NCBI RefSeq assembly: GCF_002082565.1
Contig: NZ_CP020562.1
Span: 1,178,001-1,242,000, forward strand
DNA: 64,000 bases
Reading direction: 5' to 3'
From: Halomonas sp. GT
GTDB taxonomy: Bacteria; Pseudomonadota; Gammaproteobacteria; Pseudomonadales; Halomonadaceae
Shown here: in pieces, positions 44,319 to 55,249 of the stretch
Layout: the number at the start of each line of letters is the position of its first letter
Position numbering within the stretch: position 1 is the stretch's first letter
Program-made: the position numbers and the translations under genes
Notes under the pieces: generated by a model
What the model was told of the DNA's origin: nothing
What the model saw: the letters and a program-made list of their open reading frames with translations, nothing else
Databases searched by the model: none

Positions 44319-44395
44319 TGGTGGCTACGCCCTGATTTGAACAGGGGACCCCATCATTATGAGTGATGTGCTCTAACCAGCTGAGCTACGTAGCC
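44319..44395 (-). tRNA. Elongator tRNA-Met(CAT)
   Basis: Acceptor GGCTACG/CGTAGCC, anticodon stem CATCA/TGATG with loop CTCATAA, encoded CCA; nearly identical to E. coli elongator tRNA-Met in its 5' half, so I favour Met over the CAT-bearing Ile tRNA. Confidence 0.93.
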
Positions 44396-44410
44396 ATTCA
44401 ACGGGGGCGA

Positions 44411-44439
44411 ATATTACTCAGTAGTTCGCCGTTCGTCAA
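44411..44439 (-). promoter_or_regulatory. Promoter of tRNA-Met
   Basis: On the minus strand: TTGACG, 17-base spacer, TAATAT, followed by a GC-rich discriminator (TCGCCCCC). Confidence 0.82.
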
Positions 44440-44470
44440 GCGTTTCTTTTTATTGTCAGACGGTTGCCTG

Positions 44471-45562
44471 TCAGACGTTAAAACGGAAATGGATTACATC
44501 GCCATCTTTAACGATGTAATCCTTGCCTTCTAGGCGCCATTTGCCAGCGTCTTTAGCCCCTTGCTCGCCATTGAGTGAGACAAAGTCTTCGTAAGCAACC
44601 ACTTCGGCGCGGATAAAACCTTTTTGGAAATCGGTGTGAATCACGCCCGCAGCTTCCGGAGCGCTGGCACCTTCTTTCACTGTCCAAGCGCGCACTTCTT
44701 TAACGCCAGCGGTGAAATACGTTTGTAGGCCAAGCAGGGCGTAGCCTGCGCGAATAACGCGATCAAGTCCGGGCTCTTCCATGCCCATTTCGGCTAGGAA
44801 CATGCTGCGTTCTTCGTCATCCAGCTCGGCAATCTCAGCTTCTAGCTGGTTGCATACCGGCACCACTGCTGCGCCTTCTTCCGCCGCAATCTCGTTAACG
44901 ATGTCCAGGTAAGGATTATTCTCGAAGCCGTCTTCATTAACGTTGGCAATGTACATGGTGGGCTTGAGCGTTAAGAAGCCGAAACTCTTAATCTGGCGCT
45001 TCTCGTCTTCATCAAGACCAAAACTACGCAGCGGCATACCTTCAGCGAGGTGTGGCTGGATTCGGTCAAGAATGGCCTTGGTGGCAGTGGCATCTTTATC
45101 GCCACCTTTCACTGCACGAACGAGGCGTTGGCTAGCTTTTTCGACGGTGTCCAGGTCGGCAAGCGCCAATTCCAGGTTGATGGTTTCAATATCCGCGCGC
45201 GGGTCCACTTGGTTAGCAACATGGATTACGTTGTCGTTATCAAAGCAGCGTACAACATGGGCGATCGCCTGGGTTTCGCGAATATTGGCCAAAAACTTGT
45301 TGCCCAAGCCTTCGCCTTTGGATGCCCCGGCGACTAAGCCTGCGATATCGACAAATTCCATTGTTGTCGGCAGCACTTTTTGTGGCTTGACGATCTCCGC
45401 AAGCTTATCAAGTCGCGGGTCAGGCATCGGTACGATGCCTACGTTCGGCTCAATGGTGCAGAATGGGAAGTTTTCTGCATCAATACCAGATTTGGTCAGC
45501 GCATTAAAAAGCGTGGATTTGCCTACATTAGGTAGGCCGACGATACCGCAGTTAAAGCCCAT
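44471..45562 (-). CDS. ychF: Redox-regulated ATPase YchF (OLA1 family)
   Basis: 363 residues. P-loop [15 protein letters not shown] near the start, G3-like [17 protein letters not shown], and a C-terminal TGS domain. The family hydrolyses ATP despite a GTPase fold, because the usual N-K-x-D motif is altered (here NVNE). Ribosome-associated. Typical neighbour of pth. Confidence 0.97.
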   Translation of the reverse strand: MGFNCGIVGLPNVGKSTLFNALTKSGIDAENFPFCTIEPNVGIVPMPDPRLDKLAEIVKPQKVLPTTMEFVDIAGLVAGASKGEGLGNKFLANIRETQAIAHVVRCFDNDNVIHVANQVDPRADIETINLELALADLDTVEKASQRLVRAVKGGDKDATATKAILDRIQPHLAEGMPLRSFGLDEDEKRQIKSFGFLTLKPTMYIANVNEDGFENNPYLDIVNEIAAEEGAAVVPVCNQLEAEIAELDDEERSMFLAEMGMEEPGLDRVIRAGYALLGLQTYFTAGVKEVRAWTVKEGASAPEAAGVIHTDFQKGFIRAEVVAYEDFVSLNGEQGAKDAGKWRLEGKDYIVKDGDVIHFRFNV

Positions 45563-45670
45563 AAATTACTTCCTGGCCGCTAGGGCAGCGCAACAAGGGA
45601 AGCGCCTGCCAATATTGAAAAAAGGGCGTGCTAGAACGCCTGATTTTAAGGGTACTTATAAAGTGTGCTG

Positions 45671-46252
45671 CTATTTTACGCTATGAAGGCGGTTCATGGC
45701 TTTAGCCCAGTCGCCAGAGAGTGCAAGCGGCAATGTAGCCAGGCACTCATCCAAAGCGTTTTCGATGGCTTCCCGTTCGGCTTTGCCGGGTCGACCTAAC
45801 ACATAGTTAACGACTTGGCGTGCGTCTCCGGGATGGCCAATGCCAATCCTTACCCGATGAAACTGTTTCTGGTTGCCTAAAGCGCTAATAATGTCTCGCA
45901 GGCCGTTATGACCGCCATGGCCACCGCCGGTCTTGTAGCGTGCCTGTCCTGGCGGAAGGTCTAGCTCATCATGAGCGACCAGTAAATTGTCAGGCGCTAG
46001 CTTGAAAAACTGTGCAAGCGCCGCGACGGCAGCGCCGCTACGATTCATAAAAGTAGTGGGGTTGAGAAGGTGCAGTTCATGGTCGCCAACACGTGCTTTG
46101 GCGTACAGGCCCAAAAATTTCTTTTCCGGGCGAAGCTCTGTATGCGCGCTGCGTGCAATGGCGTCTACTAGCCAAAAGCCCGCGTTATGTCGAGTTGCAT
46201 CGTATTCTGCACCGGGGTTGCCCAGGCCAATAATGGCCGTTACCTGGCTCAT
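45671..46252 (-). CDS. pth: Peptidyl-tRNA hydrolase
   Basis: 193 residues. IGLGNPGAEYDATRHNAGF at the start (catalytic His in TRHN), HDELDLPPGQ and GGGHGGHNGLRDI are all intact. Frees tRNAs from stalled peptidyl-tRNA; essential. Lies between rplY and ychF, the usual order. Confidence 0.97.
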   Translation of the reverse strand: MSQVTAIIGLGNPGAEYDATRHNAGFWLVDAIARSAHTELRPEKKFLGLYAKARVGDHELHLLNPTTFMNRSGAAVAALAQFFKLAPDNLLVAHDELDLPPGQARYKTGGGHGGHNGLRDIISALGNQKQFHRVRIGIGHPGDARQVVNYVLGRPGKAEREAIENALDECLATLPLALSGDWAKAMNRLHSVK

Positions 46253-46307
46253 TGTCCCACCTCATAAAAAATTTCTAGACGAAATTTTCGACGTCATGTC
46301 AGGCCGC

Positions 46308-46340
46308 AAAAAAAAATCAAGCGCCGAAGCGCTTGATTTT
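46308..46340 (-). terminator. Terminator after rplY
   Basis: On the minus strand the stem AAATCAAGCGC / GCGCTTGATTT with loop TTCG is followed by a long T-run. pth lies beyond it, so pth may need its own promoter or read-through. Confidence 0.88.
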
Positions 46341-46414
46341 ATCATTCCTGAGCCATGCAGGCATGACCCAGGCGGCGCTGAAAAGCATCAGCTAGCAGCG
46401 CCGAGAGCTGGCGC

Positions 46415-47056
46415 TTACTCGGCGCTGGGCTCTTCTTCGCCTTCACCTTCGCTCTCTTCGTCATCACCGCCACGTACTTTTACTTTGGTGATGCTTAGAA
46501 CGGCGTTGTCATGCTCTTCACCGTGAGACAGGTCAACAGACGTAACGCCTGCAGGCAAGGTCAGGTCAGACAGGTGAAGGGTGGTGCCCAGTTCGACGTT
46601 GCTGATGTCAACTTCCAGGAAGTCCGGAAGATCTTTCGGCAAGCAGCTGATCGCGACTTCGTTGGCCAAGGTGTGTAGTTCGCCACCCTGATCTTTAATG
46701 CCGACACATTTCTCTTCGCCAACGACGTGCAGCGGCACGTTAATGGTGATTTCGTGAGTAGCGTCAACACGCAGGAAGTCAGCGTGGGTTAACAGTGGCT
46801 TGAAGGGGTGACGCTGTAGGTCACGAACAACCACTTGCTCTTCCGTACCGTCGATGACCAGTTTGATAACCGAAGAGAAGAAGGACTCGTCTTCAATTGC
46901 TTTGTAGAAAGCAGTTTTTTCTACAGAGATAGACTGAGCGCCTTTTTCACCGCCATAAACAACGGCCGGTACTTGTTGGTTCGCACGACGCAGGCGGCGG
47001 CTCGCACCTTTCCCCAGGTCGTTACGAACGCTGGCTTTCAGGATAAAATCAGACAT
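46415..47056 (-). CDS. rplY: 50S ribosomal protein L25 (long CTC/TL5 form)
   Basis: 213 residues: N-terminal 5S-rRNA-binding L25 domain (residues 1-95, [20 protein letters not shown]) plus the C-terminal beta domain of CTC-type proteins, and an acidic Glu-rich tail. E. coli L25 has only the first domain (94 residues). Confidence 0.95.
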   Translation of the reverse strand: MSDFILKASVRNDLGKGASRRLRRANQQVPAVVYGGEKGAQSISVEKTAFYKAIEDESFFSSVIKLVIDGTEEQVVVRDLQRHPFKPLLTHADFLRVDATHEITINVPLHVVGEEKCVGIKDQGGELHTLANEVAISCLPKDLPDFLEVDISNVELGTTLHLSDLTLPAGVTSVDLSHGEEHDNAVLSITKVKVRGGDDEESEGEGEEEPSAE

Positions 47057-47152
47057 TTAATTTGCCTCTTAGTTTAAGTAAGGAAACGCCGCCGTCCGCG
47101 ACCAGACGACGACGCTTCCAGGGCCCCAGTAGGGGGCTATGACGTTAGACGA

Positions 47153-48094
47153 TTAATGGAACATCGCGCTAACGGATTCTTCGTTGCTGACCCTGCGAAT
47201 AGCTTCCGCGATGAGTCCAGCAACGCTCAGCTGGCGAATTTTTCCGCTACGACGGGCAGTGTCGGAAAGCGGAATGGTGTCGGTCACGACAACCTCGTCC
47301 AGCACCGAGTTGGTAATATTGTCGACGGCAGGGCCAGACAATATCGGGTGTGTTGCATAAGCGACAACGCGTGCTGCGCCGTGATCTTTCAGCGCTTCGC
47401 CAGCTTTGCAGAGCGTGCCAGCGGTATCAATCATGTCATCAACAACCACACAGGTGCGGCCTTCGATTTCACCGATGATATGCATCACCTGGGCCTGATT
47501 GGCCTGGGGGCGACGCTTATCAATAATGGCAAGATCAGCGTTGAGTTGTTTGGCAATAGCGCGAGCGCGTACAACGCCGCCTACGTCAGGAGAGACCACA
47601 ACGAGGTCGTCATAGTTCTGGCGCTCGATGTCGTCCAGCAGAATGGGCGAGCCATAAACGTTATCAACCGGTACGTCGAAGAAACCTTGGATTTGGTCAG
47701 CGTGCAGGTCCATCGTCATGACGCGATCAACGCCAGCTTTTACCATCATGTCAGCAACAACTTTCGCTGAGATGGGAACGCGAGCAGAGCGGACGCGACG
47801 ATCCTGGCGTGCATAGCCAAAATAGGGAACGACTGCCGTGATACGGGCAGCTGAGGCGCGACGCAGGGCGTCCACCATCAGAATCAGTTCCATCAGGTTA
47901 TCGTTCGTGGGGGCACAGGTGGATTGCAGGATGAACACATCCTTACCACGCACGTTCTCATTGATCTCGACCGCGATTTCGCCGTCGCTAAATTGACCGA
48001 CCGTAGCATTACCCATACGGCTGTCTAAGCTCTCGGCAATCTTTTGAGCGAGTTCGGGATTGGCATTCCCGGTGAAAACCATCAATTTTGACAC
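47153..48094 (-). CDS. prs: Ribose-phosphate pyrophosphokinase
   Basis: 313 residues. Early [16 protein letters not shown], flexible loop [12 protein letters not shown] and the PRPP loop [12 protein letters not shown]. Makes PRPP for nucleotides, His and Trp. The start is a GTG at 48094, six bases after AAGGTGG. Downstream of ispE and tRNA-Gln, so possibly one transcript. Confidence 0.97.
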   Translation of the reverse strand: MSKLMVFTGNANPELAQKIAESLDSRMGNATVGQFSDGEIAVEINENVRGKDVFILQSTCAPTNDNLMELILMVDALRRASAARITAVVPYFGYARQDRRVRSARVPISAKVVADMMVKAGVDRVMTMDLHADQIQGFFDVPVDNVYGSPILLDDIERQNYDDLVVVSPDVGGVVRARAIAKQLNADLAIIDKRRPQANQAQVMHIIGEIEGRTCVVVDDMIDTAGTLCKAGEALKDHGAARVVAYATHPILSGPAVDNITNSVLDEVVVTDTIPLSDTARRSGKIRQLSVAGLIAEAIRRVSNEESVSAMFH

Positions 48095-48152
48095 GCGCAG
48101 CCACCTTTGCAGTGTTGGGGATCAGGGGAGAAAACGCAGATCATAATTAGGT

Positions 48153-48227
48153 TGGCTGGGGTACCAGGATTCGAACCTGGGAATGCCGATACCAAAAACC
48201 GGTGCCTTACCACTTGGCGATACCCCA
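48153..48227 (-). tRNA. tRNA-Gln(TTG)
   Basis: Acceptor TGGGGTA/TACCCCA, anticodon TTG in GTTTTTGGTA, encoded CCA; 75 bases. Sits in the ispE-prs gap, a conserved gammaproteobacterial position. Confidence 0.97.
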
Positions 48228-48257
48228 GCAATAGCCTAATGCGATGACCGGGCGCTT

Positions 48258-49142
48258 TCAGCGGCCCAGAGCATCTTGTAGGGGAGAGGTGTTGAGTCCG
48301 CGCGCTACCCATGAATGCCAATGTTGACTTGCCATATGTGCGACGGTTTGCGCGGCTTGTTGTGAATCGAAAGCCGCAAACAAACAGGCGCCGGTACCGG
48401 TCAACCGACTAGGTGCATGCTGCGTGAGCCAGTCCAATGCTTCCGCAATTGGCGAATAGCGTTTTTTGGCGATAGCTTCGCAGTCGTTACGCCACTCCGG
48501 CGCTCCCCCCTGCAGTGCGCGCGCCATAGTAATGGGGAGGCTGTCGCGTGTCAATTCTGGGTCTTGGAAGATTGCAGGTGTTGAGACGCTAACACCTGGG
48601 TGAATTACCACGAACCAGGGCGTATCTAGCGTGACAGGAGTAAGCTTTTCGCCAACGCCTTCCGCCCAAGCGCTGTGGCCGTGGACAAACACTGGGACAT
48701 CGGCACCTAGCGTCAACCCCAGTTTGGAAAGCGCTTCATGGCTTAGTCCTAGTTGCCACAGATGATTTAACCCGACCAGAGTGGTAGCTGCATTGGAGCT
48801 TCCACCACCAAGACCGCCTCCCATCGGCAGGTTCTTTTCGATGGCGACCGAGACTCCTTGCTGAGTACCGCTTGCCTGTTGCAGCAAGCGTGCTGCACGT
48901 ACAATTAAATTATCGTCGTGGGCAACGCCACTAAGAGCGTTGGAAAGGGGGGTGGAAAGGGTGTTGGAAAGAGTGATGGCGCTGTCAGTGCGTGGCGTGA
49001 AGGTAAGGTAATCGCACAAGTCGATAAACTGAAAAAGCGTTTGTAGCTCGTGATAGCCGTCTTGACGACGGCCTACGATATGCAACATGCGATTTAGTTT
49101 AGCGGGAGCAGGCAGTGTCAACGCCGGGGGTGTTGCAGGCAT
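48258..49142 (-). CDS. ispE: 4-diphosphocytidyl-2-C-methyl-D-erythritol kinase
   Basis: 294 residues, GHMP kinase. PAPAKLNRMLHIVGRR with the catalytic Lys near the start, and ATP loop PMGGGLGGGSSNAATTL near residue 105. Fourth step of the MEP isoprenoid pathway. Followed by tRNA-Gln and prs, preceded by lolB. Confidence 0.97.
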   Translation of the reverse strand: MPATPPALTLPAPAKLNRMLHIVGRRQDGYHELQTLFQFIDLCDYLTFTPRTDSAITLSNTLSTPLSNALSGVAHDDNLIVRAARLLQQASGTQQGVSVAIEKNLPMGGGLGGGSSNAATTLVGLNHLWQLGLSHEALSKLGLTLGADVPVFVHGHSAWAEGVGEKLTPVTLDTPWFVVIHPGVSVSTPAIFQDPELTRDSLPITMARALQGGAPEWRNDCEAIAKKRYSPIAEALDWLTQHAPSRLTGTGACLFAAFDSQQAAQTVAHMASQHWHSWVARGLNTSPLQDALGR

Positions 49143-49159
49143 GTGATCTCTCTACTGAT

Positions 49160-49813
49160 CTAGGAGTCCGAGTTAGTGGATTGCCACTGATTAACCACGA
49201 GGGTGATGCGCAGGTCGCCGTAGTTCATCACTAGTCGACGGGGTAGCCACATGCCTTCTACTTGCTCCCAGTCACGGTAGTCGATCTCCCAACCATCTTG
49301 CTGTAAATGGTTAGGGAAGCCGAGTTCGTCTGTTTCCAGCTGGTAACTGGCGTGCTCGCCCGGCAGGCCTCGTACCCAGTCAGGCATGGCGCGAACCGGC
49401 AATGACCAGCCAAGTTGTTCTTCCATTAATGCTTCTGGCGTTTCTGCTTCAAATCGACCATCGCTGGTGGTTAGCGAAAAGCGCCCTTCGCGTCCTTCTA
49501 GCACACTGCGTCCGCCGCCAAAGGGGCCACTGATTAGCATGCGGAAATAGTGAGGATGTTGGTTCCAGTCTAGGTTAGCGCTGGTATTTTCCTGGGGGGT
49601 GCGAAGTCCTGCTTTGCCCACGAGTGTCCAGGTATCGAAGGCTTCAACGTCTGCTTGCTGGCGTTCCCATTGTCCAGCTTGGCGTCCGCCATCGTCTACA
49701 GGCGCTTGAGTGGCGCACCCTGCCAGTGTTAACAGGGCAATACCGGCCATTAGCAAGCGAGTTGAGCGGCTACATAGTGATAAGCGGCTCGCGGGCAGGG
49801 AATTGGTTAACAT
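49160..49813 (-). CDS. lolB: Outer-membrane lipoprotein insertion factor LolB
   Basis: 217 residues. Signal peptide with lipobox LTLAGC (Cys near residue 33), then the LolB beta domain: WTLVGKAGLRT, GPFGGGRSVLEG and a C-terminal YGDLRITLVVNQW. Receives lipoproteins from LolA and inserts them in the outer membrane. 17 bases upstream of ispE. Confidence 0.94.
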   Translation of the reverse strand: MLTNSLPASRLSLCSRSTRLLMAGIALLTLAGCATQAPVDDGGRQAGQWERQQADVEAFDTWTLVGKAGLRTPQENTSANLDWNQHPHYFRMLISGPFGGGRSVLEGREGRFSLTTSDGRFEAETPEALMEEQLGWSLPVRAMPDWVRGLPGEHASYQLETDELGFPNHLQQDGWEIDYRDWEQVEGMWLPRRLVMNYGDLRITLVVNQWQSTNSDS

Positions 49814-49883
49814 AAACTGGCTCCATGTCAGTGTTGCGTAAACTGTCTTTTATAAAGGCATGCTTTTATAAGGGCATGCCGTA

Positions 49884-51677
49884 TTAGGGCGCGCTTGACG
49901 GTGTTAGTTCAGGATGGCGCTCAAGTAAATCATCAATTTGCGGGTGATAGCTTGCCCGTTGGAGAATGCGCGCAATAAGTTGGCGTGCTTCTTCACTGCG
50001 CCCTAGGGCATGAAGAACTTCGGCTAAATGAGCGGCAACTTCTTGATCCGGTAGTTGTGCGTAGGCACTCTCTAACCACGCAAGGGCATTGTCAGGCTGG
50101 CCAAGCCGAAAATAGACCCAGCCCATACTGTCGAGTATTGCAGGGTTGCTTGGGTCTGCTTCATAGGCACGCTCAATTAGATCACGTGCTTCTTCAAGGC
50201 GACCCTGTAGATTCAGGTCGGCAAGCGTGTAGCCTAATGCGTTTAAGGCATCTGCATTATCAGGTTCAGTATGCAGTATTTGGCGCAGGTCTCGTTCCAT
50301 CGCTTCAATATCGCCCATTTCCCAGGCGCGCATTGCCCTTAAATAAAGCAGGCTGGTGTCATCTGGCGTACGAGTAAGCTCTCTATTAAGAAGTGCCATG
50401 GCATCTTCTTGCAGATTGAATTCATCCAATAGCTGTATTTCTAGCATTACAAGCTCGCCGAAGTAGGCGTCATGGCGCATTCGCTCAACACGCAGCATAG
50501 CGCGAGCATCTAGCAGGCGATCATTTTCAATCAGCATGCGTGCAGCGGCAGCTCGGGCTGGAAGAAACTCGTTGCCATCTTGTACTTGCCGATAATAAAG
50601 CAGCGCGTTGTCGACTTCTTCTTGGGATTGAGCAATGGCTCCCAATAAGAAGTAGGCAGTGTTAGGTACGCGCTCCTGACCAATAAGGGGTTGCAGTAAT
50701 CGATACGCTGGCTCGCCATGGCCTTCTTCCAAGTAGAGTTGGGCGAGAGCAATACGTAATTCTTCGTTACCACCATGCGTTTCTAGCAGAGTGTTGGTGT
50801 GTGCTTCCGCTGCGGTAATGTTGTTCAAGCGAATTTCAGCTTGAGCCAGCATTAAAATAAAGCGGACATCATCTGGCGCTAAATCTAGCCCCCTTTGAGC
50901 GGCATTCTGAGCGCCACGATGATCTCCTGTCTCTAATGCCAGGCGTGCCTTAGCAAGCCACAAAGCGGCAGATTCAGGCGACAGCTGCGTCACTTGATCC
51001 AGATGCTGTTGCGCTTGACGTGTTTGCCCTAGTGCTGACTCGATCAGTGCGGCGCCAAGTAAAACATCGCTGTGGAATTCATTTTGCTGGGCGTCAGGTT
51101 GGGCAAGATAGTCGCGCAATGGCTGGATTAATAGATTCAGTGGTGCCTCTTCGGCCACAGCTGCTTCAGAAAAAGCGGCTATTTCACCATTGCCCCCTGC
51201 CTCAGTGATCGCTAGGCGTTGCTCTAAGCTGTCCAGCCAGTCCCCCCGCTGTAATGAGAGTGTAGCCAGCAATCTGTTCGGCAGCTCCGCTTGAGGGGCT
51301 AATTCACGCCAACGTATCGCGGAGGCCTCCATTAATGCGACGTCATTTCCAAAGCGTGCTGCAAAGGTTGCGCGCTCGGCTAGCGCGGGGTTGCTGTAGC
51401 GCTGTGATGCTTCCAGATAGCCTTGGCTGGCGTAGCGATAATCGCCCCGTTGGCCAGCAAGTTCTGCTGACAGCAGCGAGCGAAGTCCCTCTGCGTCCAG
51501 TCCGCGCGTAATCGGCGGTGCTGACTGCATGGGATCGTAAGCATCATTTTGAACCCCGCTCTCAAAGGCAAAAGGAGAAAGTTGGCAGCCGCCCAGTAGT
51601 AGCGTTGCGGCCAAGGGCAGTAGGGGGAAACCCGGTAACGATAGGGGGTGACCCAGTAGTGTCGCTCGAAGGGGCAT
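49884..51677 (-). CDS. Tetratricopeptide-repeat lipoprotein
   Basis: 597 residues. Lipoprotein-type signal (LLPLAATLLLGGCQLSPF, Cys near 31) followed by many TPR-like helical pairs, clearest at the C-terminus (ALNALGYTLADL, AILDSMGWVYFRLGQPDNA). Probably an outer-membrane-anchored scaffold; function unknown. The position between hemA and lolB is common in gammaproteobacteria. Confidence 0.87.
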   Translation of the reverse strand: MPLRATLLGHPLSLPGFPLLPLAATLLLGGCQLSPFAFESGVQNDAYDPMQSAPPITRGLDAEGLRSLLSAELAGQRGDYRYASQGYLEASQRYSNPALAERATFAARFGNDVALMEASAIRWRELAPQAELPNRLLATLSLQRGDWLDSLEQRLAITEAGGNGEIAAFSEAAVAEEAPLNLLIQPLRDYLAQPDAQQNEFHSDVLLGAALIESALGQTRQAQQHLDQVTQLSPESAALWLAKARLALETGDHRGAQNAAQRGLDLAPDDVRFILMLAQAEIRLNNITAAEAHTNTLLETHGGNEELRIALAQLYLEEGHGEPAYRLLQPLIGQERVPNTAYFLLGAIAQSQEEVDNALLYYRQVQDGNEFLPARAAAARMLIENDRLLDARAMLRVERMRHDAYFGELVMLEIQLLDEFNLQEDAMALLNRELTRTPDDTSLLYLRAMRAWEMGDIEAMERDLRQILHTEPDNADALNALGYTLADLNLQGRLEEARDLIERAYEADPSNPAILDSMGWVYFRLGQPDNALAWLESAYAQLPDQEVAAHLAEVLHALGRSEEARQLIARILQRASYHPQIDDLLERHPELTPSSAP

Positions 51678-51763
51678 GCGTCTCTCGATCAGGTGGCCGA
51701 GTGCTCAGCATAGCGGCTTGGTTGCCTGCGGCAAAGTGGTGTGCGCCAGAACATGCTGTGCTG

Positions 51764-51772
51764 TGATAGAAT
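51764..51772 (+). promoter_or_regulatory. Candidate extended -10 of the hemA promoter
   Basis: TGATAGAAT, a TG-n-TAGAAT extended -10. No good -35. It would give a leader of about 180 bases containing the GTATCTAC repeats. Confidence 0.5.
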
Positions 51773-51811
51773 ATTACACCTTGAAAATAGGGTGGGGTGG
51801 TGCAATCCATG

Positions 51812-51872
51812 GTATCTACTCATAGTATCTACTTATAGTTCATAGTATCTACTCATAGTTCATCGTATCTAC
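51812..51872. repeat. Four GTATCTAC repeats in the hemA leader
   Basis: GTATCTAC at 51812, 51825, 51845 and 51865, embedded in longer imperfect units (GTATCTACTCATAGTTCAT) spaced 13, 20 and 20 bases. Confidence 0.8.
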
Positions 51873-51960
51873 CCACTCTTTAGACTTGCTATAGCAAGCT
51901 CCAGACATTCAGATCGACAAGTGACGTGACGACCGATCCACTAGCGAAGACGCATAACGC

Positions 51961-53271
51961 ATGACGCTTCTTGCCCTGGGAATAAATCATCGTACCGCCA
52001 GCGTGGCCGTACGTGAGCAGGTTGCATTTACGCCAACGCAGCTGGAAAGCGCGTTGACGGAACTGCGTAACCTGCCACAAATCAGCGAAGCGGCTGTGCT
52101 TTCGACGTGTAACCGTACCGAGCTTTATTGCGTGACGGATGCCGCCGGTGAGCATGCCGTGCTGGATTGGCTTGGGCGCTTTCATAATTTGCGCGTCGAA
52201 GATCTTTCCCGCTGTGCTTATCATTATCTTGACAACGATGCTGCGCGTCATCTGATGCGTGTCGCCGTTGGCCTGGACTCTATGGTGCTGGGCGAACCAC
52301 AAATACTCGGTCAGTTAAAAGATGCTTATCAGCAGGCCCGCCAAGCCAATGGGTTGGGGGGTGAATTGGAGCGGTTATTCCAACACACCTTCGCGGTAGC
52401 CAAACAAGTGCGCACGGAAACGGGCATTGGCAAAAATCCAGTGTCGGTGGCGTATGCTGCTGTCAGTATGGCTAGCCGTATTTTTGATGATTTTAGCCGT
52501 GCCAGAGCGCTTTTGATCGGGGCGGGAGAAACCATTGAACTGGTAGCGCGCCATCTTCATGAAGCCGGTGTGCGGCATCTTACGGTAGCCAATCGTACCC
52601 GGGAACGCGCTGAGCAAGTGTCTGCCCCCCTGGGGGGATCTGCTATTACACTGCCAGAAATACCGGAGGCGTTGGAGCAGGCTGATATCGTCATATCCTC
52701 CACGGCTTCTCCGCTGCCGATCCTAGGGAAGGGCATGGTAGAGCGTGCGCTGAAAAAGCGCCGCCATCGACCGGTGTTTATGGTGGATATCGCGGTGCCA
52801 CGTGATATCGAGCCAGAAGTGGGTGAGCTTGCAGATGTCTTCCTTTATACCGTTGACGATTTGCAAGAGGTCATTGAAGAGAATCGCCGTCACCGTCAAG
52901 TTGCCGCTGATCAGGCTGAGTCACTCATCGAGCACGGGGTGGGTAGTTGGCAGCATGAGCGCCGAATCCGTAATGGCGGCGAAATTATTCGCGACTATCG
53001 ACGTCACGGAGAAGCCATTCGAGACCATTCTCGTGAGCAAGCTCTTGAGCGATTAGCAAAGGGTGAAGATCCTGCCAAGGTGATTGAGCGTTTAGCTCAC
53101 CAATTGGCGAATCGGTTAATGCACCAGCCCACGCTTGCCTTGCGCGACGCTGCATCCCAAGAAAATAACGAGTTGCTGAATGCCGCGCCTAATATACTAC
53201 TGCCTGCTAAGCCTGCCTTTGAGCAACCAGTAGCCGCGGTAAAATGCCAGAAGGATGATACACCCGCATGA
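51961..53271 (+). CDS. hemA: Glutamyl-tRNA reductase
   Basis: 436 residues. [16 protein letters not shown] at the start, catalytic Cys in [28 protein letters not shown] domain [15 protein letters not shown]. First committed step of C5 haem synthesis: Glu-tRNA to glutamate-1-semialdehyde. Overlaps prfA by four bases. Confidence 0.97.
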   Translation: MTLLALGINHRTASVAVREQVAFTPTQLESALTELRNLPQISEAAVLSTCNRTELYCVTDAAGEHAVLDWLGRFHNLRVEDLSRCAYHYLDNDAARHLMRVAVGLDSMVLGEPQILGQLKDAYQQARQANGLGGELERLFQHTFAVAKQVRTETGIGKNPVSVAYAAVSMASRIFDDFSRARALLIGAGETIELVARHLHEAGVRHLTVANRTRERAEQVSAPLGGSAITLPEIPEALEQADIVISSTASPLPILGKGMVERALKKRRHRPVFMVDIAVPRDIEPEVGELADVFLYTVDDLQEVIEENRRHRQVAADQAESLIEHGVGSWQHERRIRNGGEIIRDYRRHGEAIRDHSREQALERLAKGEDPAKVIERLAHQLANRLMHQPTLALRDAASQENNELLNAAPNILLPAKPAFEQPVAAVKCQKDDTPA

Positions 53272-54356
53272 AAGAGACTTTGCGCCAACGCCTAGATAGC
53301 TTTTCCGACCGCTTCGAAGAACTGGCAATGCTGCTGTCTGACCCTGAGGTGATTAATAACCAGCAGCGTTTTCGCGACTACTCCCGTGAGTACGCGGAAT
53401 TAGAAGAGCTGGTCGCCGCCTGGCAGCGCTACGGCGAGGTAGAAAAAAGCATCGAAGAAGCCGTGCAGTTAAGTCGCGACAGCGATCCCGATATGCGCGA
53501 GCTGGCAGAAATGGAAATCAGTGAGGGGCGTGAGAAACTCGAAGCCCTGGATAGTGAGCTGAAACGCCTGCTGGTGCCTAAAGACCCCGATGATGGTCGC
53601 GGTGTGTTCTTGGAAGTGCGTGCCGGTACGGGTGGGGATGAAGCCGCTATTTTTGCGGGTGATCTGTTTCGCATGTACTCACGTTATGCGGAAAAACGTG
53701 GCTGGCGCGTTGAAGTTGTCAGTGCAAGTCACGGCGAACAGGGCGGTTACAAAGAAGTTATTTCTCGTGTGAAAGGCGATGGTGTCTATGCGCGCTTAAA
53801 ATTTGAGTCTGGCGCGCACCGCGTTCAGCGAGTGCCCGCGACGGAATCGCAAGGCCGGATACATACGTCTGCCTGCACGGTGGCGGTCATGCCTGAGGTG
53901 GATGACGTGGGCGATATCGATATTAATCCCTCGGATTTGCGCGTTGATACCTATCGTTCCAGTGGCGCGGGCGGTCAGCACGTCAATACCACAGATTCTG
54001 CTATCCGTATTACTCACTTGCCTACAGGCGTCGTGGTGGAGTGCCAGGAAGAGCGTAGTCAGCATAAAAACCGCGCAAAGGCGATGTCGTTGCTGGCAGC
54101 CAAACTCAAACGCAATGCGGTTGACTCGCAGCGCCAAGAGCAAGCAGACGCTCGCCGCTCATTGGTTGGCTCAGGGGATCGCAGTGAACGCATCCGTACT
54201 TACAATTTCCCACAGGGTCGGATTACCGATCATCGTATTAACCTGACACTCTACAAATTAACGGAAGTCATTACGGGTGAGCAGCTTGATGATGTCATCG
54301 AACCGCTTATTCACGAATATCAAGCAGAGCAGCTTTCAGCCCTTCAGGACGCTTAA
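53268..54356 (+). CDS. prfA: Peptide chain release factor 1
   Basis: 362 residues. The stop-codon recognition motif P-A-T ([10 protein letters not shown]) identifies RF1 rather than RF2, and the GGQ motif is in [15 protein letters not shown]. Terminates at UAA and UAG; Gln of GGQ is methylated by PrmC, encoded next with a one-base overlap. Confidence 0.98.
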   Translation: MKETLRQRLDSFSDRFEELAMLLSDPEVINNQQRFRDYSREYAELEELVAAWQRYGEVEKSIEEAVQLSRDSDPDMRELAEMEISEGREKLEALDSELKRLLVPKDPDDGRGVFLEVRAGTGGDEAAIFAGDLFRMYSRYAEKRGWRVEVVSASHGEQGGYKEVISRVKGDGVYARLKFESGAHRVQRVPATESQGRIHTSACTVAVMPEVDDVGDIDINPSDLRVDTYRSSGAGGQHVNTTDSAIRITHLPTGVVVECQEERSQHKNRAKAMSLLAAKLKRNAVDSQRQEQADARRSLVGSGDRSERIRTYNFPQGRITDHRINLTLYKLTEVITGEQLDDVIEPLIHEYQAEQLSALQDA

Positions 54357-55216
54357 TGAGCTTTGATGTTCCGACTTTCGATGCGCTTTTGCGACGAGCG
54401 ACGACTCGGTTGCAAGCGGTAGGTTCACCTTCCCCTAGGATTGATGCAGAGGTACTGCTTCGTCACGCAACGGGGCATGACCGTACTTGGCTGTATACCT
54501 GGGGAGATCGTGAGTGCCCCCTCTGGGAGCAAGCACGATTTGATGCGTTGGTGGCTGCACGTGCTCAGGGAATGCCAATTGCCTATCTGACTGGTGAACG
54601 AGAATTTTGGGGACTGCGGCTGGCAACATCGCCAGAAACGCTGATTCCACGACCTGATACTGAAACCCTGGTTGAGACTGTGCTGATGCGTGCCAAAGCG
54701 AGGGCGGGGAGATTGCTGGATCTTGGCGCCGGCACTGGCGCTATTGCACTTGCGTTTGCCAGCGAGAAACCTCACTGGCAAGTAATAGGGGCGGATATTC
54801 GCCCAGAAGCAGTGGCGCTTGCAACGCGTAATGCACAAGCGCTAAAAATCGATAATGCTCAGTTCGTAATTAGCGATTGGTTTAGTGCGTTCGCTCAGTC
54901 CCCTCAAGCGGTTGCATTCGATATTATTGTTAGTAACCCGCCCTATATCGCTGCCGACGACCCACACTTGCGCCTGGGTGATGTGCGTTTTGAGCCATTA
55001 TCGGCATTAGTGGCCGATGCTGACGGGATGGCGGATTTGCTGCATTTGATTAGCACTGCTTGTGGTTATCTTTCCGATGGAGGCTGGCTTGCCTTAGAGC
55101 ATGGTTATACGCAAGCGGCCAACGTACGCACTGCGTTAGTGCGTGCTGGCTTCCAAAACGTTGAAAGTGTGCAAGACGTTGGAGGTCATGAACGGGTTAC
55201 CCTGGGTCACCTTTAA
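54356..55216 (+). CDS. prmC: Release factor glutamine methyltransferase PrmC
   Basis: 286 residues. SAM loop LDLGAGTGAIALA near residue 120 and the Gln-binding VSNPPYIAADD near residue 193. Methylates the GGQ glutamine of RF1/RF2. TAATG overlap with prfA. Confidence 0.96.
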   Translation: MSFDVPTFDALLRRATTRLQAVGSPSPRIDAEVLLRHATGHDRTWLYTWGDRECPLWEQARFDALVAARAQGMPIAYLTGEREFWGLRLATSPETLIPRPDTETLVETVLMRAKARAGRLLDLGAGTGAIALAFASEKPHWQVIGADIRPEAVALATRNAQALKIDNAQFVISDWFSAFAQSPQAVAFDIIVSNPPYIAADDPHLRLGDVRFEPLSALVADADGMADLLHLISTACGYLSDGGWLALEHGYTQAANVRTALVRAGFQNVESVQDVGGHERVTLGHL

Positions 55217-55249
55217 TAACTGCCTGATTCATCAGTATTGGATCCTGCC

